Made by a program: the position numbers and the translations under genes. From the NCBI RefSeq assembly GCF_900114585.1, contig NZ_FOTL01000024.1, positions 1-36,938 of the forward strand: 36,938 nucleotides of DNA. Direction: 5' to 3'. Position 1 is the stretch's first letter. Every line of letters begins with the position of its first letter. The notes beneath the pieces are model-generated. The model saw nothing but the letters and a program-made list of their open reading frames with translations. It searched no databases and was not told where the DNA came from. The DNA is from Methanobrevibacter olleyae. GTDB taxonomy: Archaea; Methanobacteriota; Methanobacteria; Methanobacteriales; Methanobacteriaceae. Positions 16,831 to 26,103 of the stretch are shown piece after piece.

Positions 16831-18234
16831 ATGTTAGAAACTAAAGATAAAAATGAAAATATTGAAATGATTACAGGGGATCCTAAAAGAGCTATAAGAA
16901 AGCTAAGTGTTCCTATGATGGTCTCAATGCTTTTAATAATGATGTACAATATCGCAGATAGTATTTGGGTAGCAGGTCTTGGTGCTGATGCACTTGCTGC
17001 AATTGGATTTATCACACCCCTATTTACCATTCTTGTAGGACTTGGAAACGGTATAGGAGCTGGTGCAAACTCACTTATTGCAAGATACATTGGTGCAAAT
17101 GACTTTCTTGAGGCAAATAATGCTGGACTACATGCAATTGTAATCTCAGTTATAGTATCAGCAATATTTACATTTATAATGCTTACTGCAATGGTGCCTA
17201 TTCTCGAAATAATGGGTGCAGGAGATACAATACAATACGCTCTTGACTATGGATACATCATATTTGGATTTTTATTCATATTTGTATTTTCAGGAGTATT
17301 ATCTGCAATATTTAGATCTGAAGGAGATATGAGAAGAGCAACTATAGCAATTGCTGTAACAGCAATACTAAATATAATTTTAGACCCAATATTTATTTAT
17401 TATCTCAATATGGGAATTATGGGAGCTGCATGGGCAACAATTATCTCTTGTACTGTGTCAATTCTTGTAATGAGTTATTGGATTTGGATTAAAAAAGACC
17501 TTTTCCTTGATTTAAGCCCTAAAAACTTTAAATATAAAGGAAAAATCATGACAGATACACTTCAAGTAGCTATCCCATCAACCCTTGAAAATATTATCTT
17601 TTCAGCACTAGCAATTATGATTAATTCTATGCTTGTTATTGCAGCAGGAACAACTGCAGTAGCAGTTTATACTGCATCTATGAGAATTGTACAGTTATGT
17701 ATGATTCCTATGATTGGTATTGGTACAGCTGTACTTACAGTAGCTGGAGTAGCCTATGGTGCACATAATTATAATAATCTTAAAATAGGCCATAGTTATG
17801 CTATTAGATTAGGATTTGGAGTATCCATTATACTTGGAGCTATAATGATTATATTCTCAAGTCAAATAGCAACTGCATTTAGTTATACAAGTGCAAGTGC
17901 AGCACTTGCACCAGAAATAGCAACTGCAATAAGTATTTTAAGTCTTTTTGTACTTGCTATACCACATGGTATTATGTCATCTATGATGTTTCAAGGAGTT
18001 GGAAAAGGAACTTACTCCCTTATCATTACACTTCTTAGGTCTCTTATATTAGAAACAGTTACTGCATATCTATTCTGCTTTATATTTGGTTGGGGATTAC
18101 CAGGTATTTATGCAGGAGTAGTATTCGGTTGTTTCCTCGGAGGAACAGTCGGATATCTATGGGCTAAATTCTTCATTAAGAAGTTTAAAAAGATAGCTAA
18201 AGATAGCTATGGTGCTGTAGTAGCTGCTAAATAA
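16831..18234 (+). CDS. MATE-family multidrug/metabolite exporter
   Basis: This 467-residue integral membrane protein has about twelve hydrophobic segments and the MATE pattern of two six-helix halves. PKRAIRKLSVPMMVSMLLIMMYNIADSIWVAGLG, the family's first-helix signature, is near residue 20; LGNGIGAGANSLIARYIGA lies in helix 2, and VLTVAGVAYGAHNYNNLK is the matching segment in the second half. It exports cationic or other compounds by Na+ or H+ antiport. AAGGGG lies about 9 nt before the ATG. It lies downstream of the MarR gene and is followed by a strong hairpin, so the two form one operon of drug or metabolite efflux. Confidence 0.93.
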   Translation: MLETKDKNENIEMITGDPKRAIRKLSVPMMVSMLLIMMYNIADSIWVAGLGADALAAIGFITPLFTILVGLGNGIGAGANSLIARYIGANDFLEANNAGLHAIVISVIVSAIFTFIMLTAMVPILEIMGAGDTIQYALDYGYIIFGFLFIFVFSGVLSAIFRSEGDMRRATIAIAVTAILNIILDPIFIYYLNMGIMGAAWATIISCTVSILVMSYWIWIKKDLFLDLSPKNFKYKGKIMTDTLQVAIPSTLENIIFSALAIMINSMLVIAAGTTAVAVYTASMRIVQLCMIPMIGIGTAVLTVAGVAYGAHNYNNLKIGHSYAIRLGFGVSIILGAIMIIFSSQIATAFSYTSASAALAPEIATAISILSLFVLAIPHGIMSSMMFQGVGKGTYSLIITLLRSLILETVTAYLFCFIFGWGLPGIYAGVVFGCFLGGTVGYLWAKFFIKKFKKIAKDSYGAVVAAK

Positions 18235-18272
18235 ATAGCTATTTAATAGCTATTTATTTTTCACTCTTTTTT
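18229..18272 (+). terminator. Terminator after the marR-MATE unit
   Basis: AAATAAATAGCTA and TAGCTATTTATTT form a perfect inverted repeat with a 5-nt loop, beginning within the last codon and stop of the MATE gene, followed by two T runs. This looks like an intrinsic terminator. Confidence 0.7.
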
Positions 18273-18330
18273 TTAGAATTTTATTCATAAATATTTTCTA
18301 TAATTTTATTTCTTATTTATGAACTTATAA

Positions 18331-19533
18331 TTATATATCAGAATTACCTAGTAAAAAATCAACTAAGTTTAAATGCTTGATTCCATTATTAGACATATCA
18401 GCATCGTCCATAGTGATTATATATTTAGGATAATTATCCTTAATCTTATTTAATAGAGCAAATTCTCTTTCAATTGTCTCATCACTTGCTAAAAGATATG
18501 AAACTTGAACATAAATAATATTTGATTGTTTTTTACAAACAAAATCAATTTCTAAATCACCAAATTTGCCAATATTAATATTGTATCCTTTTCTTAAAAG
18601 TTCAATATAAACAATATTTTCTATAACTCTTGTAATATCTCTTTGATTATGACCGATCATCACTTGTCTAAATCCCAAATCACATAAATAATATTTTTCT
18701 TCATGTTTTAATATTTTCTTAGATTCTAAATTTTCACGTTTTACTTGATAGATTAAGCATGCATTTTCAAAATATTTTAAATAATTATAAATCGTATTAA
18801 CAGATAAATTGACCATATCCTGTTTTAATCTATTGTAAATTTTATTTGCAGAAAAAGTTTGAGAAATATTATACATTACAAATCTCATAATTCTATCTAA
18901 TAAATCAACATTTTTAATATTATTTCTTTGAACAATATCTTTAAGTACAATAGAATTATATAGATCCATCAACACTATTTTTCGATCATCCCCTTCATAA
19001 TCAAAAGTAGAAGGCATCCCTCCATTTTCTAAATAATTATAAAAATGTGTTTTAAAATCATTAGAAATATTATAATAAGTAATGTATTCTTTAAACGAAA
19101 AGGGATAAACATTTAATTCTAGATAACGGCCAGATAAATAAGTTGCAAATTCGCCAGACAATAATTTAGAATTAGAACCTGTAATATAAATATCATGATT
19201 TCCTTTAGCAAAATAGGAGTTAATTAATTTTTCCCACTTAGGAATAGCTTGTATCTCATCAAAAAATAAATAAATCTCACCTTCTAAATTTTTAGTTTTA
19301 TCTGAGATAAAATTTTCTAGTTTATTAATATCATCGATTTCAAAATAATCACTTAGTTCAAAGTTAATCCAAATAATATTTTCTTCTTTAATTCCTTCTT
19401 CAATTAAATAATCAATAATTTGTTTAAGAATTGTTGATTTTCCAGAACGTCTTGGACCTATTAAAACTTTAATAATAGGTTTATTTATAAAAGGCTTAAT
19501 TTTATCAATATATTCAGTTCTTTTAATAATCAT
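18331..19533 (-). CDS. AAA_14 / DUF4143 ATP-binding protein
   Basis: This 400-residue protein has an AAA_14 ATPase domain with Walker A IGPRRSGKST (residues 25-34), Walker B IYLFFDEIQ (about 107-115) and the ITGSNS sensor, then DUF4143. The C-terminal part holds GDLEIDFVCKKQSNIIYVQVSY, a PD-(D/E)xK-like nuclease pattern in which Q-V-S replaces the usual E-x-K. Such proteins are abundant in Methanobrevibacter and other anaerobes, often as scattered paralogues, and no function is established; links with mobile elements or toxin-antitoxin-like roles are only proposed. ATG with GGTTGTGAT upstream. It is not in an operon and a 40-bp tandem repeat precedes it. Confidence 0.85.
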   Translation of the reverse strand: MIIKRTEYIDKIKPFINKPIIKVLIGPRRSGKSTILKQIIDYLIEEGIKEENIIWINFELSDYFEIDDINKLENFISDKTKNLEGEIYLFFDEIQAIPKWEKLINSYFAKGNHDIYITGSNSKLLSGEFATYLSGRYLELNVYPFSFKEYITYYNISNDFKTHFYNYLENGGMPSTFDYEGDDRKIVLMDLYNSIVLKDIVQRNNIKNVDLLDRIMRFVMYNISQTFSANKIYNRLKQDMVNLSVNTIYNYLKYFENACLIYQVKRENLESKKILKHEEKYYLCDLGFRQVMIGHNQRDITRVIENIVYIELLRKGYNINIGKFGDLEIDFVCKKQSNIIYVQVSYLLASDETIEREFALLNKIKDNYPKYIITMDDADMSNNGIKHLNLVDFLLGNSDI

Positions 19534-19839
19534 GCAATCACAACCTATTAGTCTATTATTTATTTTTTAAATAATATAAAGTTTTCATTTAACTGAAAAT
19601 AAAACTAAAAAATAAGAAAAGTTTTCACTTAACTGAAAATAAAACTAAAAAATAATAAAAATTTGCACTTAGGTAAAAACATTGAATAAAAAAGTTCAGT
19701 GATTTAGATTCGGTAAAAAACAGCAAAAAAGATTTAAGTAAAAATAAAATAAAAAAAAGAAAAGTAATTAATAAAAATTACTCCCAAATATTGATAAAAA
19801 TTTTTAATCAATGTTCTAGATACTAGTCTGTAGATTGAG
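19534..19839. other. Spacer with tandem repeat before the ATPase gene
   Basis: The 306 bases contain no gene. A 40-bp tandem repeat occupies 19581-19680. Next to the ilvN stop, the minus sense shows CTAG-TAT-CTAG and then CATTGATTAAAAATTTTT, which resembles the tail of the 3'-flanking element family. Confidence 0.45.
19581..19680. repeat. Tandem repeat, 2.5 x 40 bp
   Basis: Units start at 19581 and 19621 with GTTTTCA followed by TTTAACTGAAAA or CTTAACTGAAAA. A decayed third copy starts at 19661. Inside each unit TTTTCA and TGAAAA are inverted, so each copy may be a small hairpin or protein site upstream of the ATPase gene. Confidence 0.75.
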
Positions 19840-20331
19840 TTAGTAATGAGCTCTAGCTACAGCAGTAGGTCCAGTACGAGCTATCTTTTTAATACCAAAT
19901 GGTTTAAGTAATCTTAAAAATGAATCAATCTTTTCAGGATTACCAGTAACTTCCATTGTAATATTATCATCACATACATCAATGATTTTAGCTCTAAAAA
20001 TATCTGCATATTGTATAATTTCAGATCTTGATTTTTCTTTAATTGTTTTAACTTTAACTAAACAAAGTTCTCTCTTTAAAACATATTCAGGATCAATATC
20101 TTTAATTTTTACAACATCAACAAGTTTATGTAATTGTTTAATAACTTGTTCTAAGACCTTTTCATCACCTCTTACAACAAAAACCATTCTTGATAAGTTT
20201 TCAACTTCAGAAGAACCTACAGTAATACTATCAATGTTAAATCCACGTCTAGTAAATAAACTAGCTACTTTTTGAAGTACACCTGGTTTATCTTCTACTA
20301 AAGTACTAATAACATGAGAATTTTTAGCCAT
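19840..20331 (-). CDS. ilvN: Acetolactate synthase small subunit
   Basis: IlvN is the regulatory subunit of acetolactate synthase; it raises catalytic activity and confers feedback inhibition by valine. The N-terminal ACT domain (SHVISTLVEDKPGVLQKVASLFTRRGFNIDSITVG) holds the valine-site pattern, and the C-terminal domain has LVKVKTIKEKSRSEI and FGIKKIARTGPTAVARAHY. The frame is open 17 codons further up, but the ATG at 20331 has GGAGG 8 nt upstream, leaving 163 residues, the usual size. It begins 1 nt after the ilvB stop, so the pair is translationally linked. Confidence 0.96.
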   Translation of the reverse strand: MAKNSHVISTLVEDKPGVLQKVASLFTRRGFNIDSITVGSSEVENLSRMVFVVRGDEKVLEQVIKQLHKLVDVVKIKDIDPEYVLKRELCLVKVKTIKEKSRSEIIQYADIFRAKIIDVCDDNITMEVTGNPEKIDSFLRLLKPFGIKKIARTGPTAVARAHY

Positions 20332-20332
20332 A

Positions 20333-22087
20333 TTATTTTCCTCCTTCAATAGATTGAGAATCTTTAGAAAGTTCTTTTTCATCTAAATTAATATTTTTAA
20401 CATCACTTTCATATTTATACTCACCTAGAATGTCAGTTATAGCTCCACCTGGTGGGAACATTGGAATAAACTCATCCTTTTCAACAGTAATATCTAAAAG
20501 CATAGCTTCATTATCTTTTAATGCTTTAGGTAAAATATTTTGAGTTTCACCAAGTCCTTCAACTCTTTCTGCATTAATTCCATAACTTTCTGCTAATTTA
20601 ACAAAATCTGGAGTATTTCCCATATCAGTTTGTGAGTATCTTTTATCATACATTTTATTTTGCCATTGGTAAACCATTCCTAATTTTCTATTGTTTAAAA
20701 TAGCAATGACTACTGGAACATCATACTCTTTAATTGTAGCAAGCTCTTGGGAAACCATCAAAAATCCACCATCCCCTACAATAGCAAGTACTGCTTCATC
20801 AGGACATGCTACTTTAGCACCAATAGATGCAGGCATACCAAATCCCATAGTTCCAAGCCCTCCTGATGAGATAAACTTACGAGGTTTTGAAATATCTAAG
20901 AAGTGTGCCGCCCACATTTGATGAATACCTACATCAGTAGTTACAATTGTATCTTCATTAATAGAATTTGCAATTTCTTTAATTACTTGTTGAGGTTTTA
21001 GTGGAATATCATTATAACTTACTCTTGGTATTGTAGATTTTTTAAAGTCTACAATAGATTTTAACCAAGCACTTTTATCACTTGGACTGCCTTCTAACTC
21101 TTTGATTAATTGGTTTAGTACAATCTTTGCATCACCTACAATTGGTAAATCTACATGTACATTTTTACCAATCTCTGCAGGATCAATATCAATATGGATA
21201 ACTTTAGCATTAGGCATAAATTCATCTAACTTACCAGTAGTTCTATCAGAGAATCTACATCCAATTGCAAGTAAACAATCACTTTTATTTACATTTTGAT
21301 TAGCTACTTGTTTACCATGCATTCCAAGCATACCAATAGATAAATCCTCTTTCTCATCAATAATACCTTTACCCATTAGTGTGGTAGCTATAGGAGCTTT
21401 AATTAACTCTGCAATTTTTTTAAGCTCTTCTGATGCACCTGATAATATAGTACCTCCACCAGCTAAAATAAATGGCCTTTCTGCTTCAAGAAGCATTTTA
21501 GCAGCTTTTGCAATTTGCTTATCGTTACCTTTGGTAGTAGGTTTATAACCTGGAGTAGGTATAGTTCCTAATAGATATTCATCTAATTCTTGCTCTTGCA
21601 CTTCTTTAGGAATATCAATTAAAACTGGGCCATTTCTACCAGTTGAAGCAATTTCAAAACTGGTATTAATAATACTTGGAATATCATTTGCATCTTTAGG
21701 TTGATATGAATGTTTTGTAATAGGCATTGTAATACCCATAATATCTACTTCTTGAAATGCATCATTACCAATTAAATTACTAACTACCTGTCCAGTAATT
21801 GCAATTAATGGAGAAGAATCCATATATGCATTTGCAATTCCAGTAACTAAGTTAGTTGCACCAGGTCCAGAAGTAGCTAAACAGACACCAACTTTACCAG
21901 AAGCTCTTGCATAACCTTCTGCAGCATGTGCTGCACATTGCTCATGTCTAACAAGTATATGCCTTAAATCTGAGTCATATAACATGTCATAAAATGGAAT
22001 AACAGTACCTCCAGGGTAACCGAATATGGTGTCAACACCTTTATCCATTAAAGCTTTTATAATAGCGTCTCCGCCTCTCATTTTCAT
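20333..22087 (-). CDS. ilvB: Acetolactate synthase large subunit
   Basis: IlvB is the TPP-dependent catalytic subunit that joins two pyruvates, or pyruvate and 2-oxobutyrate, in the first common step of branched-chain amino acid synthesis. The N-terminal domain has GYPGGTVIPFYDML and the catalytic glutamate in RHEQCAAHAAEGYARASG; the middle FAD-binding domain follows; the C-terminal TPP motif is GDGGFL with NN about 27 residues later. The length (584) is normal. AAAGGATG precedes the ATG. The unit ilvB-ilvN begins downstream of an 8-bp inverted repeat near its TATA box. Confidence 0.97.
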   Translation of the reverse strand: MKMRGGDAIIKALMDKGVDTIFGYPGGTVIPFYDMLYDSDLRHILVRHEQCAAHAAEGYARASGKVGVCLATSGPGATNLVTGIANAYMDSSPLIAITGQVVSNLIGNDAFQEVDIMGITMPITKHSYQPKDANDIPSIINTSFEIASTGRNGPVLIDIPKEVQEQELDEYLLGTIPTPGYKPTTKGNDKQIAKAAKMLLEAERPFILAGGGTILSGASEELKKIAELIKAPIATTLMGKGIIDEKEDLSIGMLGMHGKQVANQNVNKSDCLLAIGCRFSDRTTGKLDEFMPNAKVIHIDIDPAEIGKNVHVDLPIVGDAKIVLNQLIKELEGSPSDKSAWLKSIVDFKKSTIPRVSYNDIPLKPQQVIKEIANSINEDTIVTTDVGIHQMWAAHFLDISKPRKFISSGGLGTMGFGMPASIGAKVACPDEAVLAIVGDGGFLMVSQELATIKEYDVPVVIAILNNRKLGMVYQWQNKMYDKRYSQTDMGNTPDFVKLAESYGINAERVEGLGETQNILPKALKDNEAMLLDITVEKDEFIPMFPPGGAITDILGEYKYESDVKNINLDEKELSKDSQSIEGGK

Positions 22088-22154
22088 ACATCCTTTTATT
22101 TGATAATATTTTAAACATTTTATAAATTTGATTTTGATTTGTAGTGTAATAATA

Positions 22155-22182
22155 TATATCTAAAGATAGATATAAATATTAA
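22155..22182 (-). promoter_or_regulatory. ilvB promoter with inverted repeat
   Basis: TATATCTA-AAGA-TAGATATA (22155-22174) is a perfect 8-bp inverted repeat. In the minus sense a TATA-like ATATTTATA overlaps its far arm (to about 22182), about 85 nt before the ilvB ATG. The overlap suggests a repressor site. Confidence 0.5.
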
Positions 22183-22244
22183 CATATATTAAAATTTGAA
22201 ACTTAATATATTATCAAATACAAAGTAATCATAATGAATAGTTT

Positions 22245-22257
22245 CGAAGTTTAAATA
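22245..22257 (+). promoter_or_regulatory. BRE/TATA promoter of purD
   Basis: CGAAGTTTAAATA gives a BRE and TATA box 67 nt before the purD ATG. It resembles the tRNA-Val promoter (CGAAAGTTTTAAATA). Confidence 0.55.
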
Positions 22258-22323
22258 AGAAAATAAACATTGTTTGAATAATTTAAAAATTAAAATTTAA
22301 AACTCTTAAATGGAGAATTAAAA

Positions 22324-23637
22324 ATGAAAGTATTAGTTGTTGGAACCGGTGCAAGAGAACATGCAATCTGTGATGCATTAAAAGATGATGTAAAATTATA
22401 TGCTTATATGAGCAAGAACAATCCTGGAATTAGTAAAATATCTACTTTCAAAAAAGGAGATGAAGGAGAAGTTGATGAAGTAGCTGAATTTGCAAAAGAA
22501 AATGAAATTGAACTAGCTATTATCGGACCTGAAGCTCCTCTTGGAAAAGGAATTGTAAATGCTTTAGAAACAGTTGGAATCCCTTGTGTTGGACCAGCAC
22601 AAGAATCAGCAAGAATTGAAACTGATAAATCATTTATGAGAAACTTATTTGAAAAATATGAAATTAAAGGATCTTTAACTTACAAAGTATTTGATAACTA
22701 CGAAGATATCAGTGCATTTTTAGATGAATATGAGAAAGATGTTGTAGTAAAGCCTGTAGGTTTAACTGGAGGTAAAGGTGTAAAAATCGTAGGAGATCAC
22801 CTTAAAGACAATCAAGATGCAAAAGCTTATGCAAAAGAGGTAATGGACAATGCAATGGGAGGATTTGCACAGGTAATTATTGAAGAAAAAGTGGTAGGTG
22901 AAGAATTTACCATCCAAGCATTTTGTGATGGAGAAAACTTAGCTCCAATGCCTGCAGCACAAGATCATCCCCATGCCTTTGAAAATGACCAAGGATTGAT
23001 TACCGGAGGAATGGGTTCATACTCTGATGTAGGTGGATTATTGCCATTTTTATCTAGGGAAGACTACGATGAAGCTGTTGAAATTATGAAAGAAACATTA
23101 AAGGCAATAGCTAAAGAAACCACCCCCTACAAAGGAATTCTCTATGGCCAATTTATGTTATCTAAAGATGGGCCAAAATTGATTGAATACAATGCAAGGT
23201 TTGGTGATCCAGAAGCAATGAATGTGCTTCCACTTTTAAAAACTCCAATGGTTGATGTGTGTAAATCAATAGTAGATGGAAGTCTTGGAGATGTTGAATT
23301 TGAAGATTTGGCTTCTGTATGTAAATATATCGTACCTGATGGATACCCAGATACTCCCCATGCCGGTGAAATCATTGAGCTAGATGAAGAAGCTATTGAA
23401 GCATTAGGTGCAAAAGTGTTCTATGCAGCTGTAAGTGAAGAAGAAGGTAAAATCTTTCTTTCTGGTTCCAGAGCTTTAGGAATCGTTGCTCAAGGAGAAA
23501 CAATTCGTGATGCTGAAAAAATAGCTGAAGAAGCTTGCAACTTAGTTAAAGGAAATGTTTACCATAGAAGAGATGTTGGAACTGAATCTTTAATCCAAAA
23601 ACGTATCGATCATATGGAAGCAATTAGAAATGGATAA
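22324..23637 (+). CDS. purD: Phosphoribosylamine-glycine ligase
   Basis: PurD (GAR synthetase) couples glycine to phosphoribosylamine with ATP, the second step of purine synthesis. The 437-residue protein has the N-terminal [13 protein letters not shown], the [15 protein letters not shown] segment, the ATP-grasp loop [19 protein letters not shown], and the metal-binding [25 protein letters not shown] lies before the ATG. It is divergent from ilvB, with a 236-base shared spacer. Archaea of this group usually have purD alone, as here. Confidence 0.97.
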   Translation: MKVLVVGTGAREHAICDALKDDVKLYAYMSKNNPGISKISTFKKGDEGEVDEVAEFAKENEIELAIIGPEAPLGKGIVNALETVGIPCVGPAQESARIETDKSFMRNLFEKYEIKGSLTYKVFDNYEDISAFLDEYEKDVVVKPVGLTGGKGVKIVGDHLKDNQDAKAYAKEVMDNAMGGFAQVIIEEKVVGEEFTIQAFCDGENLAPMPAAQDHPHAFENDQGLITGGMGSYSDVGGLLPFLSREDYDEAVEIMKETLKAIAKETTPYKGILYGQFMLSKDGPKLIEYNARFGDPEAMNVLPLLKTPMVDVCKSIVDGSLGDVEFEDLASVCKYIVPDGYPDTPHAGEIIELDEEAIEALGAKVFYAAVSEEEGKIFLSGSRALGIVAQGETIRDAEKIAEEACNLVKGNVYHRRDVGTESLIQKRIDHMEAIRNG

Positions 23638-23694
23638 ATAATTTAAAATTATTAAATTGTTAATCAACTAATAATAGAAATGAATTAGTAGTTC

Positions 23695-23734
23695 AAGCTT
23701 ATTAGATTATTAGTCAACTAATAGCTAATAAGTT
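23695..23734 (+). terminator. Long imperfect hairpin after purD
   Basis: AAGCTTATTAGATTATTAG and CTAATAGCTAATAAGTT form an imperfect stem around TCAA, about 60 nt after the purD stop. No T run follows, so it may be a processing site rather than a terminator. Confidence 0.4.
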
Positions 23735-23829
23735 AATTGTCCAATAGTGGGCCAGTAGTTAATCAATTCCTAAACTGATTAATTACTAATACTTTAAAAT
23801 AAAGATTTTAATAGAAATTCAGTGATTCG

Positions 23830-24738
23830 ATGTCTAAATCTACAAAATCTAGAAATACAACCTTAAAAAAGGTAAAAAAATTAGAAAGGCAAGGAAAATA
23901 CCTCAAAGCCTTAAAGGTTTGTGATGAATATTTAGACAATACTATCGCTGAAGAAAGCTTAATTTTATTAAAAATCGACATTTTAGTGGAATACTATAAT
24001 AATGATGATTTTATAGGATTGATTAATGAATACAAAATCAAATTAACTAATTTTTTAGAGGAAGATAAAGAAATAGAGCTTTTAAAAATCTACAACACTT
24101 TAGATAATTATCTTGAATTAAAGACTCAGAATTTAGCTACTGAAGGTATAGTTAAATCATATCTTGCTGGAGGATTATTAATAGATAATCTAGAAACTAT
24201 TTTAGTATTAAATGAAATGGTTAAAGATAATTATAAAAATCTAGAAGAAGATGAAGAATATATTGAAAAAACTATGATTCCACAAGACCTTGAAAACTTT
24301 GTAGAAAATGTTTTAAAAACATCTTACCAATATTTAGAGCTTATTCTTACTAATCCTAAAGCCCAAATAGCTGATTCTAATTTTAATTTAGATGCAATTA
24401 GATCTAAATTAATACAATTCTTAAAACCTAAAAAAGAAGAACCAGAAGAAAAAATAGTAAAATCAGCTGAAAAGATAACAATTGAAACCGTAGCTGAGCT
24501 TGAAAGTGAAAGTGAAAAAGAGTTATTAAAATCAAATGATGATACTGAAATAAGCAGAGAATACAGTACTGAAGATGAAATTCAAGGTCTAAAGGATATT
24601 ATTTCTTATTTAAATAATAAAAATGAATTTAAAAAAGCTTTAATATATCAAAGAAAACTTGTTAAATTAGCAAGAGAAGAAAATATTAAATTTAAAGAAG
24701 AAACCGATTCAAAGCAAAGAACACTTTCTGATTTTTAA
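23830..24738 (+). CDS. Hypothetical protein with TPR-like helices
   Basis: I do not recognise this 302-residue protein as a named family. It begins with a basic segment (MSKSTKSRNTTLKKVKKLERQGKYLKALKVCDEYL) that looks like one TPR-type helical hairpin. Further amphipathic helices follow, then an acidic Glu/Lys linker near residues 200-235. It ends with a second TPR-like hairpin (LKDIISYLNNKNEFKKALIYQRKLVKLAREENI). No signal peptide or membrane segment is seen, so it is likely cytoplasmic. The ATG follows GTGATTCG. It sits between purD and argF with its own spacer on both sides. A role in protein-protein contact is the most that can be inferred. Confidence 0.8.
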   Translation: MSKSTKSRNTTLKKVKKLERQGKYLKALKVCDEYLDNTIAEESLILLKIDILVEYYNNDDFIGLINEYKIKLTNFLEEDKEIELLKIYNTLDNYLELKTQNLATEGIVKSYLAGGLLIDNLETILVLNEMVKDNYKNLEEDEEYIEKTMIPQDLENFVENVLKTSYQYLELILTNPKAQIADSNFNLDAIRSKLIQFLKPKKEEPEEKIVKSAEKITIETVAELESESEKELLKSNDDTEISREYSTEDEIQGLKDIISYLNNKNEFKKALIYQRKLVKLAREENIKFKEETDSKQRTLSDF

Positions 24739-25032
24739 ATTTAATATTTTTCATACCCCCTTATTTTTTAATTATAGAATTTTATTATAAACTAAATTAC
24801 TTTTTTAATTATAGCAATTAACTTAAAACCCAATTACCTATTTAATTATACCATTAACTTAAAACCCAATTACTTTTTTAAAGCTATTTTTACTTATTTA
24901 TTATAAAATGCATTTAATGCATTTATAAATGTGAAAGTTTTAATAATATTAAAAATAAATATTTAACTTTATTATACTAAAAAATTATATAAAATAAGTA
25001 TTTTTATAATAAATTTTATGAAGGAGTCTAAA
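24739..25032. other. argF upstream region with repeats
   Basis: A 36-37-bp unit containing AATTAACTTAAAACCCAATT occurs twice in tandem at about 24804-24876. Two adjacent AATGCATTT copies (24907-24924) follow. A TATA-like ATTATATAAAATA lies near 24984-24996, about 45 nt before the argF ATG. No gene is visible. Confidence 0.5.
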
Positions 25033-25944
25033 ATGAGAAGTCTTTTATCAATAAGTGATATTGAAAATGAAGTTGTAAAAATCCTAGATATTGCAAGTGA
25101 CTTCAAAGCTGGAAAAATAGAGGAGAAACCTCTTAAAAATCAAAAATTAGCAATGATTTTTCAAAAATCATCTACAAGAACAAGAGTTTCTTTTGAAGTT
25201 GGAATGTATGAATTAGGTGGAACCGCATTATTCTTATCAACTAATGATATTCAATTAGGAAGAGGAGAACCTATTAAAGATACTGCAAAAGTTTTATCTA
25301 GATTCGTTGATGCAATAATGATTAGAGCTATTGAACATGATGATGTTATAGAACTTAGAGATGAATCAGATGTGCCAATTATAAATGGTTTAACTAATTT
25401 AGAACATCCATGTCAAGCATTAGCAGATATGTTAACTGTTAAAGAACATAAAGGTGGATTTGATGGTAAATTCGTTTATGTTGGTGATGGAAACAATGTA
25501 TGTAACTCTCTTTTATTAATATGCGGATGTTTAGGAATGGATATGGTAGTAGCTTGCCCAGAGGAATATAAACCAAATGAAGAAATTGTAGCTAAGGCAG
25601 AAGGCTATGCAAAAACAAATAATTCTACAATAACTATTACAAATGATGTTAAATCTGCTGCAAGTGGTGCAGATGTTATCTATACTGATGTTTGGGTAAG
25701 TATGGGTGATGAAGAAGAAGAGAAAAAAAGAAGATTTGAATTTAAAGATTATCAAGTAAATCAAGAACTTATTGATTTAGCAGATGATGATGTAATCTTT
25801 ATGCACTGTTTACCTGCAATTAGAGGTGAAGAAGTAAGTGCCGAGGTAATTGATGGACCTCATTCTGTAGTATATGATGAAGCAGAAAACAGAATGCATG
25901 CTCAAAAAGCAGTATTATATTACTTCTTAAAAGAATTACAGTGA
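25033..25944 (+). CDS. argF: Ornithine carbamoyltransferase
   Basis: ArgF makes citrulline from ornithine and carbamoyl phosphate in arginine synthesis. The carbamoyl-phosphate loop SSTRTRVSFE lies near residues 45-54, the HPCQALADMLT segment (HPxQ) near 126-136, and the ornithine-binding FMHCLPAIRGEEV near 257-269, where HCLP is the OTC signature that separates it from aspartate transcarbamylase. The frame is open five codons earlier, but AAGGAG lies before the ATG at 25033, which gives the usual MRSLLSISD start and 303 residues. It is the only arginine biosynthesis gene here. Confidence 0.96.
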   Translation: MRSLLSISDIENEVVKILDIASDFKAGKIEEKPLKNQKLAMIFQKSSTRTRVSFEVGMYELGGTALFLSTNDIQLGRGEPIKDTAKVLSRFVDAIMIRAIEHDDVIELRDESDVPIINGLTNLEHPCQALADMLTVKEHKGGFDGKFVYVGDGNNVCNSLLLICGCLGMDMVVACPEEYKPNEEIVAKAEGYAKTNNSTITITNDVKSAASGADVIYTDVWVSMGDEEEEKKRRFEFKDYQVNQELIDLADDDVIFMHCLPAIRGEEVSAEVIDGPHSVVYDEAENRMHAQKAVLYYFLKELQ

Positions 25945-26103
25945 AAATAATATTAACTTCTTAGAAATCAATCTTAAAATAAAAATATATCCATTCTTAA
26001 AATCTTACAATGAAAATAATTATTAAATTATTTAAAATAATTTAAAAAAGTATAATAGGCTCCAATTATTTTAAATATGTTATTTAGAAAAAAGGGTGAA
26101 AAA

